NCBI GenBank assembly: GCA_014803765.1
Contig: JAAVBC010000008.1
Coordinates: 23,439 to 58,859 of the forward strand
Reading direction: 5' to 3'
DNA: 35,421 nt
From: Bacteroides sp.
GTDB taxonomy: Bacteria > Bacteroidota > Bacteroidia > Bacteroidales > Muribaculaceae
The position numbers were made by a program, and so were the translations under genes. Below, in pieces: positions 8,986 through 17,342 of the stretch. Numbering within the stretch: the first letter of the stretch is position 1; each line of letters opens with the position of its first letter. Under the pieces are notes generated by a model. The model was not told where the DNA came from. It worked only from the letters and a program-made list of their open reading frames with translations, and did not search any database.

Positions 8986-10245
8986 ATGAATCTCTATTAT
9001 TTTCGTCATTCCTTGGGAATGGCTTTGATGCTCACGGCGCTGACCTCGGCTTTACCCGCGGCAGCTGCTCCCGAAGGTTTCTTACGCGTAAAGGCACATG
9101 ACATCGTAGATGCCAAGGGAGAAAAATTCTTCATAAAGGGCACAAATTTAGGCAATTGGCTTAATCCTGAGGGCTACATGTTCGGTTTCTCAAAAGTGAA
9201 TGCTCCCCATTCAATCGATCTCGCCTTCCGCGAACTCGTCGGACCCACGGAGGCTCGCCGGTTCTGGCAGAATTTCAAGGATAATTATATCACTGAGGAA
9301 GACTTCGAATTTATCGCCTCCACAGGTGCCAACACAATACGTGTCCCCTTCAACTACAAACTTTTCACGTCCGAAGATTATATGGGTCTCAACGATCCTA
9401 CGGAAGGATTCCGCCGATTGGATGACTGCATCACCTGGGCAAAGCGCCACGATATGCGTCTTATCCTCGACATGCATGACTGTCCCGGCGGACAGACCGG
9501 CGACAATATCGACGACAGTTACGGCTATCCCTGGCTTATGACGGATGCTGAATCGCAGGAGCAATTCATCAACATCTGGAAGCAGATCGCCACCCGCTAT
9601 GCCGACGAGGAGGTCATTCTCGGTTACGAACTTGCGAATGAACCCGTAGCGACATATTGGGAGGGTGAGGAACGCGAAAAGCTTAACGCCGCTCTTGAAC
9701 CCCTCTATATCCGCACAGTGGAAGCCATACGCACGGTCGATCCTAATCATATCATCCTGCTCGGCGGACCGCAATGGAATTCCGAGTTCGGAAATTTTAC
9801 GAACTGGACATTCGACGACAACATCATGTACACATGCCATCGTTACGGCGGCGAACCGACTTCGGAGGCTATTAAATCCTACATCGATTTCCGTGACAAG
9901 ACCAACTTGCCGATGTATATGGGAGAATTGGGTCATAACAGCATGGAATGGCAATCTTCTTTCGCCAACACACTTGTGGAAAATAATATCGGCTACACCT
10001 TCTGGCCCTACAAGAAGATTGCCGACAGCTCAATGACAGGGGTAGATGTCCCCGAGGGCTGGAAGGAGGAACTCGTAGGATTCGTGGAGGCTCCCCGAGG
10101 AAGCTACTCCGAAATCCGCGAAGCGCGCAAGCATTGCTCTCAGGAACGCGGCGTAGAGCTACTGAATCAATATGTGGAGAATGCCAAAGCTTCCCGAATG
10201 CTTAAGCATCAGGACTACATTCAGTCCATCAAGCTCGATAAATAA
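8986..10245 (+). CDS. Exported GH5-family glycoside hydrolase
   Basis: 419 residues with a Sec signal peptide (about 1-28, ending PAAAA) and no lipobox Cys, so periplasmic or secreted. The TIM-barrel landmarks are present: KGTNLGNWLNPEG (51-63), the strand-4 end ELANEP with acid/base Glu219, HRYGGE (285-290), and strand-7 YMGELG with nucleophile Glu314. The early LGNWL motif resembles GH5 exo-beta-1,3-glucanases, which would fit a beta-glucan locus with the GH16 enzyme. Subfamily assignment is a guess. It is transcribed away from the susCD operon and ends in a perfect palindromic terminator. Expected role: hydrolysing the oligosaccharides imported by SusC. Confidence 0.88.
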   Translation: MNLYYFRHSLGMALMLTALTSALPAAAAPEGFLRVKAHDIVDAKGEKFFIKGTNLGNWLNPEGYMFGFSKVNAPHSIDLAFRELVGPTEARRFWQNFKDNYITEEDFEFIASTGANTIRVPFNYKLFTSEDYMGLNDPTEGFRRLDDCITWAKRHDMRLILDMHDCPGGQTGDNIDDSYGYPWLMTDAESQEQFINIWKQIATRYADEEVILGYELANEPVATYWEGEEREKLNAALEPLYIRTVEAIRTVDPNHIILLGGPQWNSEFGNFTNWTFDDNIMYTCHRYGGEPTSEAIKSYIDFRDKTNLPMYMGELGHNSMEWQSSFANTLVENNIGYTFWPYKKIADSSMTGVDVPEGWKEELVGFVEAPRGSYSEIREARKHCSQERGVELLNQYVENAKASRMLKHQDYIQSIKLDK

Positions 10246-10260
10246 TCAATATCGCCGAAT

Positions 10261-10311
10261 AAAAAAAGATAATCGCCGGATATTCAGCTGAATATCCGGC
10301 GATTATTTTTC
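10261..10311. terminator. Bidirectional terminator, perfect 38-bp palindrome
   Basis: 10269-10306 is a perfect palindrome, with seven A's on the left (10261-10267) and a T-run on the right (10306-10310). Each strand therefore shows hairpin plus U-tract. It serves both convergent genes, GH5 (+) and the CBS protein (-). Confidence 0.9.
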
Positions 10312-10340
10312 TAATAATAATAATGTAAGATTGCTCCTGC

Positions 10341-10844
10341 TCAGACATTGAGAAGGGCTTGAAGGGAGGCGAGGCGCTCCGCAAGGATTGCATCGCCGGC
10401 TGATGTGCCGCCACTGCGGTCGATGACCCGATAGCCGTATCTTTCCAGACTGCGTGCCACTCCCTCTGGATCAGCGACCCGCACCCGCAGATTGACACGT
10501 AACTTTCCCCCTTCCGCAGCACGCGAAAGAAGGTCGACAAGATGGACATCCGCATCTTCTACGGCATGAGCGATAGCAGAGGCGGAATATTGCTCCGGAG
10601 AGCATTCAATCGTCAGCACGCTGCTGTCATCGCGCGTGGCTATCAGACGCGACATCCCCTCCAGGAGCGAGCTTTCGTCAATCAAGCCGATAGTCTTCCC
10701 CTCTTCGTCCACACTCAGAACTCTCCCCGGCGCATCAAGCAGATGCGGAAGCACTTCAAGAAGCGGCATCCCGGCATCCACACTCTTCAGCGCAGGGAGT
10801 GTGTCGGAATTATTATGAAGAGATATTGCGTCTTTTGCTGTCAT
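10341..10844 (-). CDS. CBS-domain protein with ACT-like C-terminus
   Basis: 167 residues, soluble, no signal peptide. Residues about 8-75 fit a CBS module (VLPHLLDAPGRVLSVDEEGKTIGLIDESSLL). The C-terminal half (about 95-150, with LRVNLRVRVADPEGVARSLERYGYRVIDR) resembles an ACT-type regulatory fold as in AcuB-like proteins. CBS modules usually bind adenine nucleotides, so this may be a small energy or metabolite sensor; target unknown. An AAGGA sequence precedes the ATG. It is divergent from pdxJ across 138 bases and shares the terminator at 10261-10311 with the GH5 gene. Confidence 0.7.
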   Translation of the reverse strand: MTAKDAISLHNNSDTLPALKSVDAGMPLLEVLPHLLDAPGRVLSVDEEGKTIGLIDESSLLEGMSRLIATRDDSSVLTIECSPEQYSASAIAHAVEDADVHLVDLLSRAAEGGKLRVNLRVRVADPEGVARSLERYGYRVIDRSGGTSAGDAILAERLASLQALLNV

Positions 10845-10982
10845 TTCTTTATTCCTTTCAAGAAGAATCTCGATTTTTTTTGTTTACTTTGTAATTAAAT
10901 AACAAATATCGTGCCGATTTTCCGATCCGCACCCGGGGAGTAATATCCCTCATCAACGAATCTATATACTTACAATAAGATT

Positions 10983-11699
10983 ATGACACGCCTTAGTGTT
11001 AACGTAAATAAAGTCGCGACATTGCGTAACGCACGCGGCGAAAATAACCCGGATGTGCTTGCATTTGCCCGCCACTGCGAGGAAATCGGCGCTCAGGGCA
11101 TCACTGTCCATCCCCGCCCCGATGAGCGCCACATACGCAAGAGCGACGTCCGCGAACTCAGCAAGGCTCTGACGACTGAGTTTAATATGGAGGGTTATCC
11201 CTCGGAGGATTTTCTGACTCTCGTGGAGGAAAACCATCCGGCACAGGCTACTCTCGTGCCCGACCGCCCGGATCAACTGACATCTTCCTCCGGCTGGGAT
11301 GTCATTGCCAATGCAGATTTCCTCCGCCCGATAGTCAGCCGGCTGAAAGATGCCGGAGTCCGCGTATCTCTCTTCGTGGCTGCCGACCCGGAGCAGGTGA
11401 AAGCCGCCGCAGCAATAGGAGCCGACCGGGTGGAACTATACACCAAACCTTACGCCGACGGCTATGCCGCCGACCGCGAAGCGGCTATCGCTCCTTTCAT
11501 CGCAGCCTCCAAGGCTGCAATGGAAGCCGGCATAGGGATGAATGCCGGACATGACCTCAGCCTTGAAAATCTGGAATATTTCCACAAAAATATCCCTCAT
11601 CTTGATGAAGTCAGCATCGGCCACGCGCTTATCTGCGACGCTCTCTATCTCGGCATTGATGAGACAATCCGACGCTACCTCGCAGCGCTCGCCGATTAA
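10983..11699 (+). CDS. pdxJ: Pyridoxine 5'-phosphate synthase
   Basis: 238 residues, normal for PdxJ. It joins 3-amino-2-oxopropyl phosphate with deoxyxylulose 5-phosphate to form pyridoxine 5'-phosphate, the ring-closing step of the DXP-dependent vitamin B6 pathway. Diagnostic motifs: [15 protein letters not shown] (5-19), [13 protein letters not shown] (39-51), the FNMEGYPS segment with a conserved Glu, [19 protein letters not shown] and [11 protein letters not shown]. The Bacteroidetes form has NVNK where proteobacteria have NIDH. The exbB-exbD-tonB genes follow after a 96-base gap on the same strand and may be co-transcribed. A TACTTTG upstream (10885-10891) is one base short of the -7 consensus. 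Confidence 0.96.
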   Translation: MTRLSVNVNKVATLRNARGENNPDVLAFARHCEEIGAQGITVHPRPDERHIRKSDVRELSKALTTEFNMEGYPSEDFLTLVEENHPAQATLVPDRPDQLTSSSGWDVIANADFLRPIVSRLKDAGVRVSLFVAADPEQVKAAAAIGADRVELYTKPYADGYAADREAAIAPFIAASKAAMEAGIGMNAGHDLSLENLEYFHKNIPHLDEVSIGHALICDALYLGIDETIRRYLAALAD

Positions 11700-11795
11700 T
11701 CCCTGATTCCGCAAGTATCGGCTAAGGCTCATCCCGCCTCCCCTATCTTACAGACATTACATTTTCTATATACATACACTTCCCCCCGATAAGCA

Positions 11796-12419
11796 ATGGA
11801 AACTCTTTCTTTCTGGTCGCTCGTAATGGATGGCGGCTATATCATGATTCCGCTGGCAATCCTTCTGCTGCTGACAGTCTACGTATTCACCGAGCGCACC
11901 ATCGCCATTAATAAGGCATTGCGTGAGGATCCCACTTTCATGAAGCGGATCCGCGATTATGTGCTTGACGCTGATCTCGAAAGCGCTGAAACGCTCTGCA
12001 AGAAGACCGATACCCCCTATGCCCGACTTATCTTTAAGGGTATCCAACGCATCGGGCGTCCCACTCAGGATGTCCTTGCGGCAATCGAAAATACGGGTAA
12101 TCTGGAGGTTGCCAATCTCGGGAAGGGTCTCCCCTGGCTCTCCACGACTGCCGCCGGCGCTCCGATGCTCGGTTTCCTGGGCACTGTCGTCGGTATGATT
12201 CAGGCTTTCTTCACCCTTGCCAAGGCAGGCTCAGCGTCCAATATCTCACTCCTCTCAGGGGGTATATATCAGGCGCTCGTCACTACAGTGGCAGGTCTCG
12301 TAGTCGGCATCATCGCCCTCTTCGCCTATAACTACCTCGTAGCACGCATCGGCAGAGTGATGAACCGCCTTGAAGCCCGCAGCATCGAATTCATGGATCT
12401 TCTCAACGAACCCGCCTGA
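11796..12419 (+). CDS. exbB: ExbB/TolQ-type proton channel subunit
   Basis: 207 residues. Membrane segments at about 13-32, 110-135 and 152-178 match the MotA/TolQ/ExbB fold, with the conserved stretch TTAAGAPMLGFLGTVVGMIQAF and the final helix AGLVVGIIALFAYNYL. It forms the inner-membrane proton channel with ExbD and powers TonB. exbD starts 22 bases later. The set can be ExbB or TolQ; the TonB-like third gene favours ExbB. Confidence 0.93.
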   Translation: METLSFWSLVMDGGYIMIPLAILLLLTVYVFTERTIAINKALREDPTFMKRIRDYVLDADLESAETLCKKTDTPYARLIFKGIQRIGRPTQDVLAAIENTGNLEVANLGKGLPWLSTTAAGAPMLGFLGTVVGMIQAFFTLAKAGSASNISLLSGGIYQALVTTVAGLVVGIIALFAYNYLVARIGRVMNRLEARSIEFMDLLNEPA

Positions 12420-12441
12420 ACCCCCACTCCGATAACTGATT

Positions 12442-12885
12442 ATGGCACTCAAACGTCAATTCCCGACACTTGATACATTCTCCATGTCATCGATGACAGA
12501 CGTGATTTTCCTTCTGTTAATCTTTTTCATGGTGACCTCAACGCTTATTCACCCGGCGGCGATCGACGTGAATCTTCCACAAAGCGGCGAGCAGTCGAAC
12601 AGCAAGCCGACCACGGAAGTCTACGTCGACAGCGTATGCTCCATCTATCTTGTGGAGGATCGCAATGACTCCACCGGCGTCCTTTCCATCCCCCATCAGA
12701 TATCCAAAGAGCAGCTGACCGAACGCCTCACTGCAATTCAGGCGCAGGATTCCCTGCGCCCGGTTGCCCTCTACGCCGATGAGCGTGTCCCCTATGGAAA
12801 AGTAGTCGACATTCTCGATATGGCTGCAAGGAGCAAACTTCGTATGGTGCTCGCAACAAAGAGCCGTTCGGTGCCCGCAGAATAA
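12442..12885 (+). CDS. exbD: ExbD/TolR-type proton channel subunit
   Basis: 147 residues. A short cytoplasmic N-terminus leads to a single membrane helix containing SSMTDVIFLLLIFFMV, with the proton-relay Asp20. A periplasmic domain follows, with a typical VALYADERVPYGKVVDILDMA segment near the C-terminus. It is the middle gene of exbB-exbD-tonB, with 22 and 9 base gaps. Confidence 0.93.
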   Translation: MALKRQFPTLDTFSMSSMTDVIFLLLIFFMVTSTLIHPAAIDVNLPQSGEQSNSKPTTEVYVDSVCSIYLVEDRNDSTGVLSIPHQISKEQLTERLTAIQAQDSLRPVALYADERVPYGKVVDILDMAARSKLRMVLATKSRSVPAE

Positions 12886-12894
12886 TTTGAAGCA

Positions 12895-13695
12895 GTGAAA
12901 AATATCTCCCGACATAATAGCCCCGCCCCCGGACATACTGATTCCTCAGAGTCCATGGGGAGCAATCGCACTCGGCTTATCGCGGCAGGAATCACCTTCC
13001 TGTTCGCTCTGCTCCTGTTTCTCTTCCTGTTCTTCGGAAGTATCGGATTCGACCGCGCCCGTATGGCTGAAGCTTCAATTCCGGAAATCGGCGAAGAGGA
13101 GGAAGAGTTATTTCTGGATCCCATGTTGATTGATCCCGGCGAGGATCAAAGTCCCGTCGAGCAGACCGCCGCCCCTGAAGCACAAGGCTCACCTGAGGTA
13201 AAGGATCAGCCGGATGAGACGGCACGTCCCATCGTTAAGGATGATAATCCGAAGCCGGCGCCACCGAAAGAGAAACTCGTAAGCCAAAAGGAGGAATCCC
13301 CGGTGAAGACCACTACCCCCTCGGCTACGGAGAAGGAAAAACGCAATGCCGAAGCTAAAGTGGCTAACGCATTCAAGGATCCCGGGAAGCAGAACGGCAA
13401 AAACAATGCCTCCGGCTCGGGAGGTGCAGGTGTCGGAGTCAGCGGCAATGCCAACGGCTGGAAGTTCCTCGGATGCCCATCGCCGAAAGTGACACTGAGC
13501 AGTAAGAAGACTGTGACTGTAGCTGTGACTGTCAATGCGCAGGGTGTCGTCACGTCAGCCCGCGCTACGGGCGGCGATCCGGCTCTGCACGATGCCTGCG
13601 AACGCGCCGCGCGCCAGGCGCGCTGGCAACCCCTCCATAACTCAGAAGGGAAGACTGCCCGCGGCACTATCACTTTCACCATCACTCCGCGTTAA
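12895..13695 (+). CDS. TonB/TolA-like energy-transducing protein
   Basis: 266 residues from a GTG start at 12895; an in-frame ATG at 12955 (residue 21) is an alternative that keeps the membrane helix. One helix (about 28-48) is followed by a Glu/Pro/Lys-rich linker (about 58-165), a Gly/Asn-rich hinge, and a compact C-terminal domain (about 187-266). The latter has the TonB pattern of beta-strand, VVTSARATGGDPALHDACERAARQARW in overlapping parts, and a final strand GTITFTITPR. It should span the periplasm and transmit energy from ExbB/ExbD to outer-membrane receptors. TolA-like function cannot be excluded. Confidence 0.85.
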   Translation: MKNISRHNSPAPGHTDSSESMGSNRTRLIAAGITFLFALLLFLFLFFGSIGFDRARMAEASIPEIGEEEEELFLDPMLIDPGEDQSPVEQTAAPEAQGSPEVKDQPDETARPIVKDDNPKPAPPKEKLVSQKEESPVKTTTPSATEKEKRNAEAKVANAFKDPGKQNGKNNASGSGGAGVGVSGNANGWKFLGCPSPKVTLSSKKTVTVAVTVNAQGVVTSARATGGDPALHDACERAARQARWQPLHNSEGKTARGTITFTITPR

Positions 13696-13858
13696 TACCC
13701 CCGTCGTATCCTCGGGATTCCTAATCCGGCAACGGACATCATATTAAAATTTATCACTCTCAGAAAAAATTTATTCTAACCTCGCGAACTTTTTACTTTC
13801 ATGCGATGTTATAATATCGAAAGAAAGATAAATCGTTTCATGATGTTAGGTTAGTTAG

Positions 13859-13918
13859 ATGAAAATTATGAAAAACATGACAGCGGCCACCTGCGAAGGC
13901 GGCCGTTGGCGCGTTTAG
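13859..13918 (+). CDS. Possible 19-residue mini-ORF with internal hairpin
   Basis: A short frame, ATG at 13859 to TAG at 13916, encodes MKIMKNMTAATCEGGRWRV. It has three in-frame ATGs near its start. Its second half contains a GC-rich hairpin (about 13882-13906; arms gcggccacc and ggcggccgt, loop tgcgaa), unlike the AT-rich bases around it. A strong terminator follows 17 bases later. It could be a microprotein, a regulatory leader, or just part of a small RNA. I do not recognise the family. No clear TAnnTTTG promoter is seen (only TACTTTC near 13791). Confidence 0.3.
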   Translation: MKIMKNMTAATCEGGRWRV

Positions 13919-13933
13919 AGAATACCATAATAG

Positions 13934-13983
13934 AAAAAGCACATAAGGCATCTGTTTATGGCCTTATGTGCTTTTGTCTTTTT
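13934..13983. terminator. Strong bidirectional terminator
   Basis: A 15-bp perfect stem (13935-13949 with 13961-13975) has an 11-base loop. The plus side continues with a T-rich tail (gtcttttt), and the minus side leaves TTTTTCTA. It would end both the tonB/mini-ORF transcript and miaB. Confidence 0.85.
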
Positions 13984-14015
13984 GTGCTTTTGTCTTATAA
14001 ATTATTGATGAGTCT

Positions 14016-15389
14016 TCAGATGAGATGAGAAAGGAGTGTGGCTGATGTAGCTGAATCTACTTTTACTTTTACAAAATCTCCGGGTTTGGCATTTCCTGCC
14101 GGGAAGACAGCCACCTTGTTCTGCGATGTTCTGCCGAAAAGATCTTCCGGATTGCGTTTCGACCTCCCTTCGACAAACACCGTAAATTCCTTGCCGACAT
14201 CCTGCTGATTACTCTTGAGTGATAATTCATTCTGGAGCGCGATCATGCGGTTGAGACGCTCGATCTTCACATCCTCCGGGATGTTATCAGGGAGATGCTT
14301 GGAAGCGAATGTGCCGGGACGCTCAGAGTATTTGAACATGAAAGCGGAATCAAACCCTACCTCCTCCATCAGGCTAAGTGTCTGAAGGAAGTCCTCTTCC
14401 GTTTCGTTATGGAAACCGGTGAAGAGATCGGTAGATATTCCGGCATCAGGAAGGATGCGGCGGATTGCCGCCACGCGGTCAAGATACCATTCGCGGGTGT
14501 ATTTACGATTCATCAGTTTCAACACTTCGTTGCTGCCGCTCTGGACAGGCAGATGCACATGACGTGCTATATTGTCGTGGGCAGCCATAGCCTCCAGAGT
14601 GGCGTCGCTCATATCCTTCGGGTGAGAAGTCGTAAAGCGGATGCGCATATCCGGCGCAGCCTCGGCGACGAGATGCAACAAAGCCGGGAAATCAGTCACG
14701 TCGCCCGATTCGGGATCCGTAAAGTGATAGCTGTCGACATTCTGTCCTAAAAGAGTCGCTTCCTTGAAGCCGCGCGCCCGCAGGTCGGCGAGTTCGCGCA
14801 GGATGCTTTCGGGATGGCGCGAACGCTCCCTGCCGCGGGTATAAGGCACGATGCAGTAGCTGCAGAAATTATTACAGCCGCGCATGATGGAAATAAAGCC
14901 CGACGTGCGACTCCCGGAAATGCGAAGAGGCATCACATCGCGATAGGTCTCCGTAGTGGAGAGAATCGTATTGATAGCCGGCTGCCCCGTCTCGGCGGCA
15001 GCAATGAGGTTCGGGATATCCAGATAAGCGTCCGGACCCGCTACGAGGTCAACTCCGTAATCCTCAATCAGACGCTCCTTCATACGCTCTGCCATACATC
15101 CGATAACTCCGATGATGACATTCTTGCCCGACTTGCGGCGCAGGGCATTCCAATAAGCGAGACGCGAAATGATTTTCTGCTCCGCATTGTCGCGGATGGA
15201 ACATGTATTCAGAAGCACTGCGGCAGCCTGATGATCATCCTCCGTAAGGTCGTAACCTGCCATCTGCATCATGGAAGCTACGACCTCCGAATCAGCCACA
15301 TTCATCTGGCAACCATAGGTCTCGATGCGCACTTTCTTTGATTCAGTGCAATTTTTATCGTTTTTCGGTAAAAAAAAGGGTTCATTCAT
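14016..15389 (-). CDS. miaB: tRNA-2-methylthio-N6-adenosine methylthiotransferase
   Basis: 457 residues from the ATG at 15389 (a TTG five codons upstream is less likely). MiaB adds the 2-methylthio group to N6-isopentenyl-A37 in tRNAs reading UNN codons. The N-terminal cluster domain has TYGCQMNVADS (Cys27), NTCSIR (Cys62) and GCMAERMK (Cys97). The radical-SAM motif is GCNNFCSYCIVPYTRGRE (Cys171, Cys175, Cys178). A TRAM domain ends the protein. These match MiaB rather than RimO or MtaB. Its promoter overlaps that of the divergent CoA-transferase gene. Confidence 0.95.
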   Translation of the reverse strand: MNEPFFLPKNDKNCTESKKVRIETYGCQMNVADSEVVASMMQMAGYDLTEDDHQAAAVLLNTCSIRDNAEQKIISRLAYWNALRRKSGKNVIIGVIGCMAERMKERLIEDYGVDLVAGPDAYLDIPNLIAAAETGQPAINTILSTTETYRDVMPLRISGSRTSGFISIMRGCNNFCSYCIVPYTRGRERSRHPESILRELADLRARGFKEATLLGQNVDSYHFTDPESGDVTDFPALLHLVAEAAPDMRIRFTTSHPKDMSDATLEAMAAHDNIARHVHLPVQSGSNEVLKLMNRKYTREWYLDRVAAIRRILPDAGISTDLFTGFHNETEEDFLQTLSLMEEVGFDSAFMFKYSERPGTFASKHLPDNIPEDVKIERLNRMIALQNELSLKSNQQDVGKEFTVFVEGRSKRNPEDLFGRTSQNKVAVFPAGNAKPGDFVKVKVDSATSATLLSHLI

Positions 15390-15413
15390 TATGAGAATAT
15401 TCAAAAATTGTAT

Positions 15414-15421
15414 TACTTTTG
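15414..15421 (+). promoter_or_regulatory. -7 box of the CoA-transferase gene
   Basis: TACTTTTG fits TAnnTTTG; no TTG is found 19-21 bases upstream. Transcription would begin near 15427, giving a leader of about 25 bases. It abuts the minus-strand -7 box of miaB at 15422-15429. Confidence 0.5.
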
Positions 15422-15453
15422 CAAAAATACCATTAAAATCTAAACGTTACAAA
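15422..15453 (-). promoter_or_regulatory. miaB promoter overlapping the neighbour's start codon
   Basis: Minus strand: TTTG (15453-15450), 20 bases, TATTTTTG (15429-15422), a full match to the consensus. The -33 element includes the A of the ATG of the plus-strand gene at 15453. The -7 boxes of the two directions are directly adjacent, so polymerases cannot occupy both at once. Confidence 0.65.
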
Positions 15454-16955
15454 TGAGTATCCCTTTTATTTCGGCAGAAGAAGCTGCCAGCCATATTAAA
15501 AATGGAGACAATGTGGGATTTTCCGGATTCACAGCATCCGGCACACCCAAGGTTGTAACTGTCGCTCTGGCAAAACGTGCCAAAGAGCTCCATGAAAAAG
15601 GAGAGCCGTTTAAAATCAACCTGTTCACCGGCGCCTCAACCAACGACCATGTTGACGGCGAGCTCGCACGAGCAGACGCAATCGGCATCCGCACACCCTA
15701 TCAAGGCCACCCTGATTCCAGAAAATTGGCAAACAGAGGCGGGATGCATTATTTTGATACCCACCTCAGTCATGTATCGCAGGATCTTCGCTATGGTTTC
15801 TACGGCGATATTGACGTAGCCATTATCGAAGTGACTGAGATGAGTCCCAACGGCGAGTTTATCCTCGGAGCCGGTCTCGGCATGTCGCCTACTCTGGCAA
15901 TGATGGCGAAAAAGGTGATTATCGAATATTCATCTTATTATCGCACATCTTTCCGCGGATTCCACGACAATTACGTCCCTCTGGATCCCCCTCATCGTCG
16001 CGAGATTCCTATATATAAGCCTTCCGACCGTATCGGAAGCACAGTCCTTAAGATCGATCCCAAGAAGATCATCGGCATCGTGCCCTCCAATGATTCCGAG
16101 AGCATCAAGCCCTTTACTGCAAGTGATGAGATCACTGCGCGTATCGGCGCGAATGTCTGCGGCTTCCTCGCCGAACAGCTCAAGACCGGCAAGATGCCGA
16201 AGGAATTCCTCCCCATCCAGTCAGGTGTAGGCAATGTGGCGAATGCAGTGCTTTATGGTCTGGGTGAGAATCCGGAAATTCCTCAGTTCGAAATGTACAC
16301 TGAGGTGATTCAGGATGCAGTGATGGATCTTATGGAGCAGGGCAAGTGTAAGTTTGCTTCCACTTGTGCGCTGACTTTCTCTGATGACGCTATGCTTCAC
16401 TTCATGGACAATATCGATTTCTTCCGCGATAAGATTCTTATGCGTCCCGGTGAGATTTCGAACAGCCCGGAAGTTGTGCGCCGACTCGGTCTGATCGCAA
16501 TGAATACGGCTCTTGAGGCGGACATCTTCGGCAACGTGAACTCAACTCACGTAATGGGTTCGAAGATGATGAACGGCATCGGCGGTTCGGCTGACTTCTG
16601 CCGCAACGCTTATCTCTCCATCTTCTCTTGCCCCTCTGTACAGAAAGATGGCAAGATTTCAGCAATCGTGCCGATGGTGAGCCACGTTGACCATAGCGAA
16701 CACTCAGTCAAAGTCCTCGTGACAGAGCAGGGTGTAGCCGACCTCCGCGGCAAGGATCCCCGTCAGCGTGCGGAGACCATCATCGAGAACTGCGCTCACC
16801 CCGCATATCGCGAACTCCTTTGGGATTACGTGAAGCTTGCAGAGAAGAATGGCGGACACACCCCCAACAATCTCTACGCATGCTATGCCCTTCACCAGGC
16901 ATTTATGGAAACCGGCGACATGCTTCAGGCAGACCTCGGCCGCTTCTGCAAATAA
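15453..16955 (+). CDS. Acetyl-CoA hydrolase / succinyl-CoA:acetate CoA-transferase family
   Basis: 500 residues, normal for class I CoA-transferases of the AarC/Cat1/ScpC type. Motifs: GFSGFTASGTPK at the N-terminus, IQSGVGNVANAV (255-266), the catalytic Glu284 in MYTEVIQDAV, and GIGGSADFCRNAYLS near the C-terminus. The enzyme would move CoA between succinate or propionate and acetate, which fits a Bacteroidales fermentation making succinate, acetate and propionate. True hydrolase activity is less likely but cannot be excluded. It is transcribed alone; a hairpin at 17011-17040 follows. Confidence 0.92.
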   Translation: MSIPFISAEEAASHIKNGDNVGFSGFTASGTPKVVTVALAKRAKELHEKGEPFKINLFTGASTNDHVDGELARADAIGIRTPYQGHPDSRKLANRGGMHYFDTHLSHVSQDLRYGFYGDIDVAIIEVTEMSPNGEFILGAGLGMSPTLAMMAKKVIIEYSSYYRTSFRGFHDNYVPLDPPHRREIPIYKPSDRIGSTVLKIDPKKIIGIVPSNDSESIKPFTASDEITARIGANVCGFLAEQLKTGKMPKEFLPIQSGVGNVANAVLYGLGENPEIPQFEMYTEVIQDAVMDLMEQGKCKFASTCALTFSDDAMLHFMDNIDFFRDKILMRPGEISNSPEVVRRLGLIAMNTALEADIFGNVNSTHVMGSKMMNGIGGSADFCRNAYLSIFSCPSVQKDGKISAIVPMVSHVDHSEHSVKVLVTEQGVADLRGKDPRQRAETIIENCAHPAYRELLWDYVKLAEKNGGHTPNNLYACYALHQAFMETGDMLQADLGRFCK

Positions 16956-17010
16956 TCCCTCCCCTCTGCCCTCCCCGGGCATCCCAATTCGAAAAAAACC
17001 TCCCCAACAT

Positions 17011-17040
17011 AAAGAGCGCACCCACCCGGATGCGCTCTTT
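17011..17040 (+). terminator. Hairpin after the CoA-transferase gene
   Basis: A 10-bp perfect stem (aaagagcgca/tgcgctcttt) with a 10-base loop lies 55 bases after the stop codon. The T-run is part of the stem and short, so strength is uncertain. Confidence 0.6.
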
Positions 17041-17187
17041 ACATATATCCCTCCAATCCGGAGTCCCCTCAAAACTCTCTTGTCAGGGCAGAACCTCATC
17101 TGATATATGATATTAGACTTCTTGTAAACGTTAAATTTTTATCATCTAAAAATCAATCTATTGCAAAGACAATATTAAACTTTAACA

Positions 17188-17219
17188 TTTGTATTTTCAT
17201 CGATTTTAATATACTTTTG
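17188..17219 (+). promoter_or_regulatory. Promoter of the small secreted protein gene
   Basis: TTTG (17188-17191), 20 bases, TACTTTTG (17212-17219) is a full consensus match. Transcription is predicted near 17225, leaving a leader of about 117 bases before the ATG at 17343. Confidence 0.75.
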
Positions 17220-17229
17220 CACTTAAAAT

Positions 17230-17294
17230 TTCGTTGTAGAAATAACGAATGAAATGCAACGGGTATGAATCCGTCCAAGATGCCAAGTCATCTT
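17230..17294 (+). promoter_or_regulatory. Structured 5' leader with three consecutive hairpins
   Basis: Between promoter and ATG three small hairpins follow each other: ttcgtt/aacgaa (17230-17249), acgg/ccgt (17259-17274) and aagatg/catctt (17277-17294). The rest of the 16956-17342 gap holds the terminator at 17011-17040, the promoter and AT-rich sequence. I do not recognise a known riboswitch class. Confidence 0.4.
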
Positions 17295-17342
17295 CATCTT
17301 TATTAAAATTAAACTGAGTTATTAATATAAAAAAATGTGATT

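Larger units (their letters stand above)
13696..14015. other. Intergenic region between tonB and miaB
   Basis: 320 bases between convergent genes. The first 160 are AT-rich with nothing clear. Then come the mini-ORF/hairpin (13859-13918), a 15-bp terminator stem (13935-13975) and a direct repeat gtgcttttgtctt (13968-13980 and 13984-13996) that lengthens the T-rich tail. Confidence 0.6.
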
